From positions 1 through 46,306 of the forward strand of contig JAFGCH010000019.1 in NCBI GenBank assembly GCA_016932695.1: a stretch of DNA of 46,306 nt. Reading direction: 5' to 3'. Source of the stretch: Acidimicrobiia bacterium. Lineage in GTDB: Bacteria > Actinomycetota > Acidimicrobiia > Spongiisociales > UBA11373. Shown here one piece after another: positions 1 through 6,932 of this stretch (position 1 is its first letter; each line of letters opens with the position of its first letter). The notes under the pieces are model-generated. The model did not search any database. It had not been told where the DNA came from and worked only from the letters and a program-made list of their open reading frames with translations. Position numbers and translations under genes: made by a program.

Positions 1-2
1 GC

Positions 3-194
3 TGGTGGAAAGCGGACGAGGCACTGGTCTCGTGCCTCGACCCCACATACGCCGCCACCGAGATCGCCGCCTGCTGGCCGGACACCGGCCGGGAGTTATG
101 GGCGGTGCCGATTGATGGGTCGACGCCCCGGTCGGTGGGGCCCCAGACCGGGCCCGGCCAGATCAGCTCTTCCGCTTCATCATCAGCCGCATAA
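3..194 (+). CDS. Partial C-terminus of an unknown protein, possibly beta-propeller
   Basis: The third plus-strand frame is open from the window edge to a TAA at 192-194, giving the last 63 residues of a protein whose start lies outside. A stretch reading ELWAVPIDGSTPR near the middle resembles a blade of TolB/WD40-like beta-propellers, where a Trp-x-Val/Leu-Pro-x-Asp-Gly motif recurs. The tail is Ser/Ala-rich and low complexity. Its end overlaps the convergent ester cyclase-like gene by 32 bp, which is unusual and could mean the true stop was shifted by a frameshift. It is too short to assign a family. Confidence 0.4.
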   Translation, partial: WWKADEALVSCLDPTYAATEIAACWPDTGRELWAVPIDGSTPRSVGPQTGPGQISSSASSSAA

Positions 195-636
195 GCCAGC
201 GAGGAGGCTGCGGCATCCCCACCTGCTCCATGATCCCCATCCGATCGGCGACACCCCAGTGTTCTGCGATCCGGCCATCGTGAAACCGGCAGACATCGAC
301 GACGTCCACCGTGACGCGCTTCCCCGACCCGGGGAGCGGCCCCAACGGGCCTTGATGGGTGCCTTCACCGACGAGACGGAAGCACACCTTATCCCCCTCG
401 ACGATGGTGTCCGCTATGCGGAGCCGTAGGTCGGGCAGCGCCCGCCGCAGCCCTTGGATCCCTCGCTTCAGTCCTGAGAGGTCCGGCGTTGGGAACCCCC
501 GCTGGTGCTCCTGGAAACCCGCTGTGAAGAGATCGTCGAGAGCGGTCACGTTGCCGAGGTTGAAGCCTTGCTCGACGACCTTCCGGAAGACCTCGATGTT
601 CTGTTCCTGGCCTGTGGTGCGGTTGGCTTGAGTCAC
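163..636 (-). CDS. SnoaL-like ester cyclase family protein
   Basis: A 157-aa protein of the size and style of SnoaL-like polyketide/ester cyclases (NTF2-like fold). It starts EVFRKVVEQGFNLGN, followed by the typical GLKRGIQGLRRALPDLRL segment, a central VEGDKVCFRLVGEGTHQG and a C-terminal DVCRFHDGRIAEHWGVAD, where the His/Glu/Trp pattern is characteristic of the family. The frame stays open much further upstream, but similarity begins only here. The GTG start at 636 has a TACCGT hexamer 6 nt upstream (643-648), consistent with a leaderless transcript. Members include environmental proteins of unknown substrate, so the reaction cannot be named. It is not linked to a biosynthetic cluster here. 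Confidence 0.75.
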   Translation of the reverse strand: MTQANRTTGQEQNIEVFRKVVEQGFNLGNVTALDDLFTAGFQEHQRGFPTPDLSGLKRGIQGLRRALPDLRLRIADTIVEGDKVCFRLVGEGTHQGPLGPLPGSGKRVTVDVVDVCRFHDGRIAEHWGVADRMGIMEQVGMPQPPRWLMRLMMKRKS

Positions 637-642
637 CTGCGA

Positions 643-648
643 ACGGTA
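643..648 (-). promoter_or_regulatory. Putative -10 (TACCGT) of the ester cyclase-like gene
   Basis: A TANNNT hexamer sits 6 nt before the GTG at 636. No convincing -35 is visible. It belongs to the leaderless pattern seen throughout the window. Confidence 0.4.
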
Positions 649-860
649 CGACGAACGGCTCCCAATGCCGCGTCGCGACCTCCACACCGAACACGAGGAA
701 CGACGCAAGCCCCTCGGGACCCCTATCAGGACCTTCCCGTGCTTGCTTTCAGGATCACGGTGGCCACCTGAGTGCCGGGCAGGCCCCGGGCCGGGCGGCC
801 GAACGAGGCCACACCGCACCCCAGGCTGAGGCACCACAGCAGGTTGGGCGGCCTGGCGGG

Positions 861-1691
861 TCATGGCTCGATTGGCGGCGGCTCTGCGGCCCGGACGCCA
901 TCCTCGCTGGGTGCCTTTCGAAGCCACCTCACTACGACCGGCGCGGCGAGTACCGCCCAGACGGCCAGGCGGACGGCTTGCTGGGTGGTGGTGAGGGTGA
1001 GGAGTTCGCCGGAGATGTTGGTGAGGGCGTGGAACACCACCGCAGGAAGGATGCTCGGTCGGGTGTGATCGAGGACCCACACCATCAGGATCGTCTGTGG
1101 CAGCAGCGCCGCCATGAAGATGCAGAACAGCGTGGTGGCGAAACCGACCTCGTCGTGCTGAAAAGTCCCCTCGATGGCATAGAGCGGGAGGTGCCAGCCC
1201 GCCCACGCTGCTGCGATCACGACCGAGGCCAGCAGCCGCCTTTGGCGGAGCTTGTCGAGGGCGTAGCCCCTCCATCCGGGTTCTTCGGCGAACGATGCCG
1301 CAAGGGCGAAGGCAGCGATTCCGAGTACCGCTGTGATCCCAGATGGCTCGAACTCCCTGGCTCCGGCCACCGCCCACACGACCACGGCAGGGCCACCGGC
1401 GCCGACTGCGGTAATGACCCACCATTTGCCCGGCACTGATCGCACGTCGATGACTCGGCCCCAGAACCGGCCCAGTCCCACCCGGCCGCGTTCCCATCGA
1501 AGAAGCAGTGAGGCAGCAACGGCCGGCCCAATTCCGGCAGCGAGTTGAAGCAGACGGGTGGCGGGCTCCGTCGCTGCTGCTCTGGGAGGCAAAGCAAGAC
1601 CGAGGAGCCCCCAAGTCCACATGTAGGTTGCCACGAAGAACCACGCAGCGCTTCGCCACACGGGACCCTGTCGCTGACCCATCACCGCCAT
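861..1691 (-). CDS. CPBP family intramembrane metalloprotease (CAAX/Abi)
   Basis: A 276-aa polytopic membrane protein with the three CPBP (CAAX protease/bacteriocin-processing) motifs. These are EEPGWRGYALDKL around residue 140 (the EExxxR motif), WAGWHLPLY about 25 residues later (the FxxxH-type motif), and HALTNISGE near residue 220 (HxxxN/B). These provide the glutamate and histidine metal ligands and are all intact. Hydrophobic segments surround them. In bacteria the family does CAAX-like or signal-peptide-like cleavage and is often linked to bacteriocin self-immunity. No substrate gene is nearby. The start is uncertain: ATG at 1691 lies inside a TAGCAT hexamer that would be well placed for a leaderless start at the ATG at 1682 (MGQRQG). 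Confidence 0.85.
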   Translation of the reverse strand: MAVMGQRQGPVWRSAAWFFVATYMWTWGLLGLALPPRAAATEPATRLLQLAAGIGPAVAASLLLRWERGRVGLGRFWGRVIDVRSVPGKWWVITAVGAGGPAVVVWAVAGAREFEPSGITAVLGIAAFALAASFAEEPGWRGYALDKLRQRRLLASVVIAAAWAGWHLPLYAIEGTFQHDEVGFATTLFCIFMAALLPQTILMVWVLDHTRPSILPAVVFHALTNISGELLTLTTTQQAVRLAVWAVLAAPVVVRWLRKAPSEDGVRAAEPPPIEP

Positions 1692-2257
1692 GCTATGCGG
1701 GCAACAGGCACATCCTTCCCCCAGGAAGGCGTGATGGACGGAGCCGACAGCCGGATCAGAGCGGATGTCCTGGAGACTGGGGGGCCTCGACGGGAGGTTG
1801 AGCCCGGAGGAGCAGTGCGCGGCCGATGGCGCTCCCGATAGAGCTCAACCCCACTGAGATCGCAGGAGGTATGACATTGCGCGTCGCTACCCCAGGCTTA
1901 AGGGACGTCAGTTGCCCCTCAGCACCCCTGCAGGCATCTTCCCCCGCCGGCTTTCAGGATCAGGATCGCCGCGTAGTCGACAGAGGGCTGCGCGCCGCCC
2001 CCGGCACGGCTGACATTGCCCCCTCAGGGGACGTTGACGTCAGCATCCCCTCCCCTCGGGGCTTCTGTCGAGAGTTGGCCGCCTCAGTCATGCGGTTCCG
2101 TCTCGGCCCGATCAGGTGAGCGCCCAGCTCCGCCCTGGCGAACGCCACCGGCTGCCGCCGGCTGGCGCAACAGGAGATTCCCCGGTAGAGAGAACGGACA
2201 GAAGACGCTAATGCGGTAGTTTCCAGACGCGTCCGGGTCGCAACCGGGAGGTGAGTC
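1692..2257. other. 566-bp region without a convincing gene
   Basis: No open frame here has family similarity or a good ribosome site. A strong imperfect hairpin lies at 2143-2167 (CGCCACCGGC / GCCGGCTGGCG around TGCC). A near-palindrome GACGTTGACGTC lies near 2030. The right end holds a TAGTTT hexamer near 2217 and a GGGAGG Shine-Dalgarno at 2246-2251 for the methyltransferase. The minus strand from about 2230 to 1960 is open but looks non-native. It may be the remnant of a lost gene or element. Confidence 0.4.
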
Positions 2258-3064
2258 GTGACCCAGGATCTGTGGGGAGGGAGGTACCGGGAGTCTGCGG
2301 TCTGGGTCGAAACGGCGCAGGCGCTTATCGCGACAACCGAGCTCCGCCCCGGGATGCGGGTCCTCGACATTGGGTCGGCCGGGGGAGGGACGCTGTTCCC
2401 GGCGTTCGATCGGATCGGCCCCACGGGGAGCATCGTCGGAATCGAGGTCGAAGAGGACTGGGTTGAGTGGCTCCGGAAGGAGATCTCAAGGCGCGCGATC
2501 GGAAGCGCCGAGATCCTCCTCATGGACGGCCGGTCGATGAGCTTCCCCGACGTTTCCTTCGACGCGGTGATCGTCGGGCTCGTCGGCCTCGACAACGACT
2601 ACGACTTCGACACGGACAGGATCCTCAACGACGCGCCGCTGATGCGCGAGACGTTTCGCGTCCTCAAACCGGGCTGCACCCTCTACACCAGCAACTGGCT
2701 CTGGCAGGAGGACAACGAGTGGATGGGCGAGCTCGTCCGCCGACGACTCCCCGACTGCACCAAACGCGGCTACTTCGCCGGAACCGGGGAAGGCTACGTC
2801 CGGCTCCTCGAGTTCGCCGGGTTCAAGGAGATTCGCCTCGCGCACTTCGAAGGGACGTACACCTACGAGAACCCGGCCGAGTGGGCGGCTTGCGTCGCCT
2901 ACATGTGGGAAGAGGAGATCGAGCGGATCAAGGCCGACCCTGAGACCCTCAGCTCGTTCGAGCGTGATGCATTCGAACTCCTCGCCGGCCACGTCGATTC
3001 CGAAGGCAAGGTCGCCTACACCCGTTCGGCGATCCTCGTCACGGCGCGCAGGCCTCTAGCGTGA
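2258..3064 (+). CDS. Class I SAM-dependent methyltransferase
   Basis: A 268-aa protein with a Rossmann-type methyltransferase core. Motif I is RVLDIGSAGGGTLFPAF at about residues 35-51, followed by an acidic strand end (IVGIEVEEDW) that would bind the ribose of SAM. SAEILLMDGRSMSFPDVSFDAVIVG corresponds to motifs II-III, and the FRVLKPGCTLYTSNW stretch is the usual post-motif III strand. The GTG start at 2258 is preceded by GGGAGG at 2246-2251. The C-terminal part, rich in Trp/Tyr/Glu, is probably the substrate-binding cap. The substrate is not predictable, and the gene is monocistronic with non-coding DNA on both sides. Confidence 0.85.
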   Translation: MTQDLWGGRYRESAVWVETAQALIATTELRPGMRVLDIGSAGGGTLFPAFDRIGPTGSIVGIEVEEDWVEWLRKEISRRAIGSAEILLMDGRSMSFPDVSFDAVIVGLVGLDNDYDFDTDRILNDAPLMRETFRVLKPGCTLYTSNWLWQEDNEWMGELVRRRLPDCTKRGYFAGTGEGYVRLLEFAGFKEIRLAHFEGTYTYENPAEWAACVAYMWEEEIERIKADPETLSSFERDAFELLAGHVDSEGKVAYTRSAILVTARRPLA

Positions 3065-3209
3065 CCAGGAGCGACCCGGGGAGGATCACCGAGCGGTAGA
3101 ACCGTGCGTCAGCTCTCAGCAGGAGTGCCTCGGGACCTCCTCGGAAACCTCACCAGGGTGGAATTCCTGCTCCGACTCCGTCCCAATTGACCCGCCGCGG
3201 CCGACCAGG

Positions 3210-3473
3210 TCAGCGGGATCGATAGGCGTCGCGGCGATGCTGCACACGGTGGACGATGACGACCTGGTCGGCCTCGACAATCTCGTAGATGATCCGGTAG
3301 TCGCCTCGCCGAGCGGACCAGAGACCCTCAAGTTCGCCGAGGAGCGGCTTGCCGAGCCGCTGCGGGTTGGCGGCGATCGGTCCCAGGATCGACTCGAGGG
3401 CGGCCGCCCGCACCTTCTCGGGCAGGCGTTCGAGATGCCGGAGGCCCTCTGGGGTGATCTCTACCTCGTACAA
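3210..3473 (-). CDS. RelE/ParE family toxin
   Basis: An 87-aa protein with the RelE/ParE fold signature. It begins YEVEITPEGLRHLERLP, has a conserved central Gly-Lys-Pro-Leu segment (GKPLLGELEGLWSARRGDYRIIYEI), and ends IVHRVQHRRDAYR, with the basic residues expected of an mRNA-cleaving RelE-like toxin. The RxGDYRIIYEI strand is the most diagnostic part. It follows the antitoxin gene after 9 nt, the normal order for this module. Inferred action: inhibition of translation by ribosome-dependent mRNA cleavage, neutralised by the adjacent antitoxin. A ParE-type gyrase poison is less likely given the HRRxAYR tail. Confidence 0.9.
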   Translation of the reverse strand: MYEVEITPEGLRHLERLPEKVRAAALESILGPIAANPQRLGKPLLGELEGLWSARRGDYRIIYEIVEADQVVIVHRVQHRRDAYRSR

Positions 3474-3482
3474 CCGGCTGCC

Positions 3483-3737
3483 TCAGATGTGGTCTCGCAG
3501 GCGCAAGCGCTTACCTTCAGCGGCCTCGACACGAGACCGGCGCAACGACTCCATGAGCTCGTCGTCACGGAGAATGTCGAGGCTCTCCTCAAGGGACTCG
3601 AGGTCGTCGGGGCTCATCAGCACGAAGGAAGGCCGGCCGTTTCGAGTCACGAGGATCCGATCGTGCTGCAGTTCCACCCGGTCGGCGAGGTCGGAGAGGT
3701 GCGCCTTCGCGTCGGAGAACGGCACCGTGTCGCTCAT
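3483..3737 (-). CDS. Phd/YefM family antitoxin
   Basis: An 84-aa antitoxin. The N-terminal Phd/YefM DNA-binding domain reads VPFSDAKAHLSDLADRV, then RILVTRNGRPSFVLMSPDDLESL, which is the family hallmark. The C-terminal acidic and Arg-rich part (about residues 55-84) would wrap around the toxin. The start ATG at 3737 is fixed by a promoter whose -10 lies 8 nt upstream and by a palindrome overlapping the start codon. It is the first gene of a two-gene operon with the RelE-like toxin, and autorepression is strongly suggested. Confidence 0.9.
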   Translation of the reverse strand: MSDTVPFSDAKAHLSDLADRVELQHDRILVTRNGRPSFVLMSPDDLESLEESLDILRDDELMESLRRSRVEAAEGKRLRLRDHI

Positions 3738-3757
3738 AGGTCAGAATTATGACCTAT
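3736..3757. promoter_or_regulatory. Operator palindrome of the toxin-antitoxin operon
   Basis: ATAGGTCA-gaatta-TGACCTAT is a perfect inverted repeat with 8-bp arms and a 6-bp centre. It covers the -10 hexamer and reaches into the antitoxin start codon, the position expected for binding by the Phd/YefM dimer to block its own promoter. Confidence 0.8.
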
Positions 3758-3774
3758 CCCAAGGCAAGACACAA
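3746..3774 (-). promoter_or_regulatory. Promoter of the toxin-antitoxin operon
   Basis: On the minus strand, TTGTGT (3774-3769), a 17-bp spacer and CATAAT (3751-3746) form a good sigma-70 promoter. The -10 ends 8 nt before the ATG, so the transcript should be nearly leaderless. Confidence 0.65.
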
Positions 3775-3915
3775 GACCCCCAGCCCCTCGGGATCCCTGA
3801 CCTCCCCGCCCGGGCCTCGCGAGCTAATCCGGCGCGCCCCTACCCCGAGAAGCCGCGCCCGACGCGCCCCCGGGTCTTGCCGGGCGGCGGGAGGTCTCAA
3901 ACGCGGGACGCCGGA

Positions 3916-3934
3916 CCGCCGGGGAAGCCGGCGG
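3916..3934 (-). terminator. GC-rich hairpin downstream of the 34-aa gene
   Basis: CCGCCGG-ggaag-CCGGCGG, with 7-bp arms, lies about 30 nt past the stop of the small minus-strand gene. No long U tract follows, so termination is only possible. Confidence 0.3.
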
Positions 3935-3964
3935 CCCGAACGCCCCCGAAGCGCCCGCAGGCGC

Positions 3965-4069
3965 CTAGCCCTTGCCCGCCTTCTTCGACTTCTTGGCGGC
4001 GCGTTTCTCCTTCAGGGTCTTGGATGCGGCCTTCCTGTCGTGGCCGCCACCCTTGTCCTTGTTGGCCAT
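3965..4069 (-). CDS. Small lysine-rich hypothetical protein (34 aa)
   Basis: A 34-codon reading frame from ATG at 4069 to TAG at 3965. The product begins MANKDKGGGHDRKAA and continues with a run dominated by Lys and Ala (TLKEKRAAKKSKKAGKG). It has a textbook ribosome site (GGAGG, then 5 nt, then ATG). The strong site and the non-random composition support a real gene. Tiny, very basic proteins of this style occur in actinobacteria without known function. Nucleic-acid or ribosome binding is a guess from charge alone. It lies alone between the toxin-antitoxin promoter and gapN. Confidence 0.65.
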   Translation of the reverse strand: MANKDKGGGHDRKAASKTLKEKRAAKKSKKAGKG

Positions 4070-4140
4070 GAGTACCTCCGAGGCTCTTGCCTGGCCCCAT
4101 GGTCGCACCATCTCGACCGTAGGGAAACCACCCACCGCCT

Positions 4141-5793
4141 TCAGAGGATGAAGTCGGTCGACAGGAACGCCGAGCGGCGCTCCTGCAAGATGGCCGAAAG
4201 GAGCTCCTTGTTGGCCTCACTCCCCTTGGCCGCCACCAGGGTGCGGATGCTGAACACCCGTAGGGCATCGCTGATGGACAGGGTGCCCTCGGCGGAGTCC
4301 TTGCGTCCGGTGAAGGGGAAAGCGTCGGGGCCCCGCTGGCACTGGCTGTTCAGGTTGACTCGGCAGACCTGGTTCACCAGAGGGTCGATGAGGCGCGCCA
4401 TGCCCGCGGCGTCGGAGCCGAAGAGGCTGATCTGCTGGCCGAAGGGCGAGTTCCTCACGTAGTCGAGAGGCTCGGAAACCTCGGCGAAAGGCACCACCGG
4501 GATCACCGGGCCGAACTGCTCCTCGTCCCACACCCGCATGCCGCCCGCCACCGGGTACAGCACCGCCGGGTGGAAGTAGGTCTCCAGCACCGTGCCGCCG
4601 GCGGCATTGCGCACCGCCGCCCCGCGAGACACGGCATCGTCGACCAGCTCCCTCAGGTAGGCCGGCTTGGCTTCCTCGGCCATCGGGGTGATCCAGACCC
4701 CCGGGTCCCAGGGCATGCCGACGGGCAGGGCATCGACCGCGGCGGCCAGGCGGGAGACGAACTCATCGGCCACCGCCCGGTGCACGAAGAGGATCTTCAG
4801 CGCCGTGCAGCGCTGCCCGTTGAAGGAGAGGGCCCCCAGCAAGCACTCCCCGACGGCGTTGCCCAGGTCGGCGTCGGGCAGGACGATGGCCGGATTCTTG
4901 GCATCGAGGCCGAGCACGCTGCGCAGCCGGTGGGGCTCAGGGTGCTGGTGTTTGAGGATATCGGCCACCCGGCTGGTGCCGATGAAAGCAAGCACGTCGA
5001 CGCCCCCGGACTCCATGAGCGGCCCCACCACCGTTGCCCCGTCGCCGTACACGGTGTTCACCACGCCACGCGGGAAGCAGTCCCGGAACGACTCCAGCAG
5101 CGGCTGCCAGAGCAGCACCCCCAGCTTGGGGGGCTTGAAGACGACGGTGTTGCCCATGATCAGCGCCGGGACAAGCGTGGTGAAGGTCTCATTCAGCGGG
5201 TAGTTGAAGGGGCCCATGCAGAGCGCCACCCCCAGCGGGGCCCGGCGGATCTGGGCGAACACTCCCTGCTCGATCACCAGGCGCGACGAAACCCGGTCGA
5301 GATCCTTCAGAGCATCGATCGTCCCCCGGATGTACTCCACCGTGCGGTCGAACTCCTTCGTGGCGTCGGCCAGCGACTTGCCCACCTCCCACATCAGCAG
5401 GCGCACCACCTCGCCTCGCCTGGCCACCATGGCAGCGGTGAAGGCCTCGACGTGGCGGATCCTCTCGCCGACCGGCAGGGTGGGCCAGGTCCCGCGGCCG
5501 TCGTCGTAGGCACGTCTCGCCGCCGCCAGGGCGGCCCGTGACTCCTTGGCACTCAGGGCGGGATAGGCCCCCAGCCGCACCCGCCGCAACGACGACCCCG
5601 ACCGCAGGCGCAGCGGGGAGTAGACCTCCCGCAAGGGCCCCTCCCAGGCACGCACGCGGCCCCCGATCAAGTAGGCACGCTGCTCGAGGGGACCGGGGAG
5701 GCGATGCTCCCCGGGCACCCGCCCGGGGGTGGGGAACACCGCCGCCACCCGGCCGGCCACCGCGCTCGGGCTACTGCGCCGCCGGTCCGGCAT
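4141..5793 (-). CDS. gapN: NADP-dependent glyceraldehyde-3-phosphate dehydrogenase (non-phosphorylating, GapN-like)
   Basis: An aldehyde dehydrogenase superfamily enzyme of the GapN type, oxidising glyceraldehyde-3-phosphate straight to 3-phosphoglycerate with NADP. Diagnostic stretches are QRAYLIGGRVRAWEGPL near residue 40, VALCMGPFNYPLNETFTTL, the NAD(P)-site FIGTS motif, the catalytic cysteine in LSFNGQRCTALK and the C-terminal QRGPDAFPFTGRKDSAEGT. The length fits the family. ATG at 5793 has AAGGG upstream and overlaps corA by 23 bp. A GTG at 5748 would give 535 aa and match the usual family N-terminus (VAAVFPTPG), so the first 15 residues are doubtful. It is probably co-transcribed with corA. 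Confidence 0.9.
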   Translation of the reverse strand: MPDRRRSSPSAVAGRVAAVFPTPGRVPGEHRLPGPLEQRAYLIGGRVRAWEGPLREVYSPLRLRSGSSLRRVRLGAYPALSAKESRAALAAARRAYDDGRGTWPTLPVGERIRHVEAFTAAMVARRGEVVRLLMWEVGKSLADATKEFDRTVEYIRGTIDALKDLDRVSSRLVIEQGVFAQIRRAPLGVALCMGPFNYPLNETFTTLVPALIMGNTVVFKPPKLGVLLWQPLLESFRDCFPRGVVNTVYGDGATVVGPLMESGGVDVLAFIGTSRVADILKHQHPEPHRLRSVLGLDAKNPAIVLPDADLGNAVGECLLGALSFNGQRCTALKILFVHRAVADEFVSRLAAAVDALPVGMPWDPGVWITPMAEEAKPAYLRELVDDAVSRGAAVRNAAGGTVLETYFHPAVLYPVAGGMRVWDEEQFGPVIPVVPFAEVSEPLDYVRNSPFGQQISLFGSDAAGMARLIDPLVNQVCRVNLNSQCQRGPDAFPFTGRKDSAEGTLSISDALRVFSIRTLVAAKGSEANKELLSAILQERRSAFLSTDFIL

Positions 5794-6892
5794 ATCCCTT
5801 GCCTGCCTTCTCCTCGTCCTTGCCCGGGCGACCCACCAGCAGGCCCGCCACCCCGGTGATCGGCTTCAGGGTCAAGCGCACCAGGTCGGCCAGGCCCTTG
5901 CCGACGACCCGGGGTGCCTGCCTCCACCGCGGGCCGCCGATGAACCCTCGCCGGGCGAAGTACACCCACAAGCCCAGGCCCAGGAGCGCCATGACCACCA
6001 GCGCCCACAGGTAGCCCAGCCGCCAGCCCAGTTCGGGCATCCGGGCGAAGTTCATGCCGTAGATCCCCGCCACCAGGGACATGGGCAGCAGCACTGCGGT
6101 GAACACGGTGAGCACCTTCATGGCTTCGTTGGTGCGCTCCGCCACAGTGCTGCGGTAGGTCTCCAGCACCGCTCCCAGCACCGCCTGGGCGGTGTCGAGC
6201 GACTCGGCGATGCGGAAGTAGTGGTCCCGCACGCTCTGGGAGCGCAGCCGGGCCCGCTCCCCTATCCCATGGAGTTCCTCGGTGCCGAGGCGGGTGAAAG
6301 TATCGCGCAACGGCCCGACGATCTTGCGCAGCAGCAGCGCATCGCGCCGCAGCGCCTGCACCTCACCGACCACGGTGTGGTCTCCGGCGAGGGCCCGGCT
6401 CTCGGTTTCGAGCACGCGCTCCTCGAGACCATCGACCAGCGGCTCGAAACGGGCGGCTCCCGTCTCGGCGATGCGGGCGAAGAGCTGATCGGGCCCGGAC
6501 CCGGCCAGCCAGCCGGGCTCCTGGACCCGCTCGCGCACCCAACCGAACTCCGGGAAATCCTCGCGGTGGAAGGTCACCAGGTACCCCGGCGCGACGAACG
6601 CGTCGTACTCGGAGGTGCGCAGCCGGGTCGGGTCGGCGGCCACCCCGTGAGCCACCACGAAGGCGTGCTCCTCGTACGCGTCGACCTTGGGGAACTCGCC
6701 GAGGTCGGTGACGTCCTCCATGGCGATCGGATCGAAGCCGAAAGCCCGCCCGATGCCGAGGGCCTCCTCGGCAGTGAAGTCGACGACGTCCAGCCAGAGC
6801 CAGCCGCCCGACGACCGCACCGCCTCCAGGGCCCCGGGAGCAGCGGACTCGGCCCGATGGGCCCCGGCGGCGACGTGGAAGAGGTGCTGCAT
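5771..6892 (-). CDS. corA: CorA family magnesium/divalent cation transporter
   Basis: A 373-aa CorA/ZntB-type channel. It has a large cytoplasmic N-terminal alpha/beta domain (about residues 1-245), a long helix, and two C-terminal membrane segments. The signature YGMNF follows the first segment in IYGMNFARMPELGW, and the second segment is LGYLWALVVMALLGLGLWVYF. The protein extends about 45 residues past the second helix, with a cytoplasmic basic tail. YGMNF is the selectivity filter of Mg channels. The ATG at 6892 has a CATAAT hexamer 6 nt upstream, so translation is probably leaderless. The downstream gapN start overlaps its end. Confidence 0.93.
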   Translation of the reverse strand: MQHLFHVAAGAHRAESAAPGALEAVRSSGGWLWLDVVDFTAEEALGIGRAFGFDPIAMEDVTDLGEFPKVDAYEEHAFVVAHGVAADPTRLRTSEYDAFVAPGYLVTFHREDFPEFGWVRERVQEPGWLAGSGPDQLFARIAETGAARFEPLVDGLEERVLETESRALAGDHTVVGEVQALRRDALLLRKIVGPLRDTFTRLGTEELHGIGERARLRSQSVRDHYFRIAESLDTAQAVLGAVLETYRSTVAERTNEAMKVLTVFTAVLLPMSLVAGIYGMNFARMPELGWRLGYLWALVVMALLGLGLWVYFARRGFIGGPRWRQAPRVVGKGLADLVRLTLKPITGVAGLLVGRPGKDEEKAGKGYAGPAAQ

Positions 6893-6898
6893 GGGGCG

Positions 6899-6904
6899 AT
6901 TATG
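6899..6904 (-). promoter_or_regulatory. Putative -10 (CATAAT) of corA
   Basis: CATAAT matches the TATAAT consensus at five of six positions and ends 6 nt before the corA ATG. The -35 region is poor. It fits a leaderless start. Confidence 0.5.
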
Positions 6905-6932
6905 GCCCTACCGGGTACGGTTGCGACGGCTC

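Noticed and set aside
637-1659. Long minus-strand open frame continuing upstream of the ester cyclase-like gene
   Set aside because: It overlaps the well-supported CPBP gene in another frame, has Arg/Gly/Pro composition of a shadow, and the ester cyclase homology begins only at 636.
1960-2595. Minus-strand 211-codon frame covering the non-coding region and the methyltransferase start
   Set aside because: The right half is antisense to the methyltransferase. The left half looked faintly like a mobile-element leader, but no reverse transcriptase, transposase or intron structure follows.
3749-4462. Plus-strand Arg/Pro-rich frame from the toxin-antitoxin promoter into gapN
   Set aside because: It is antisense to gapN and to the 34-aa gene, and has no motifs.
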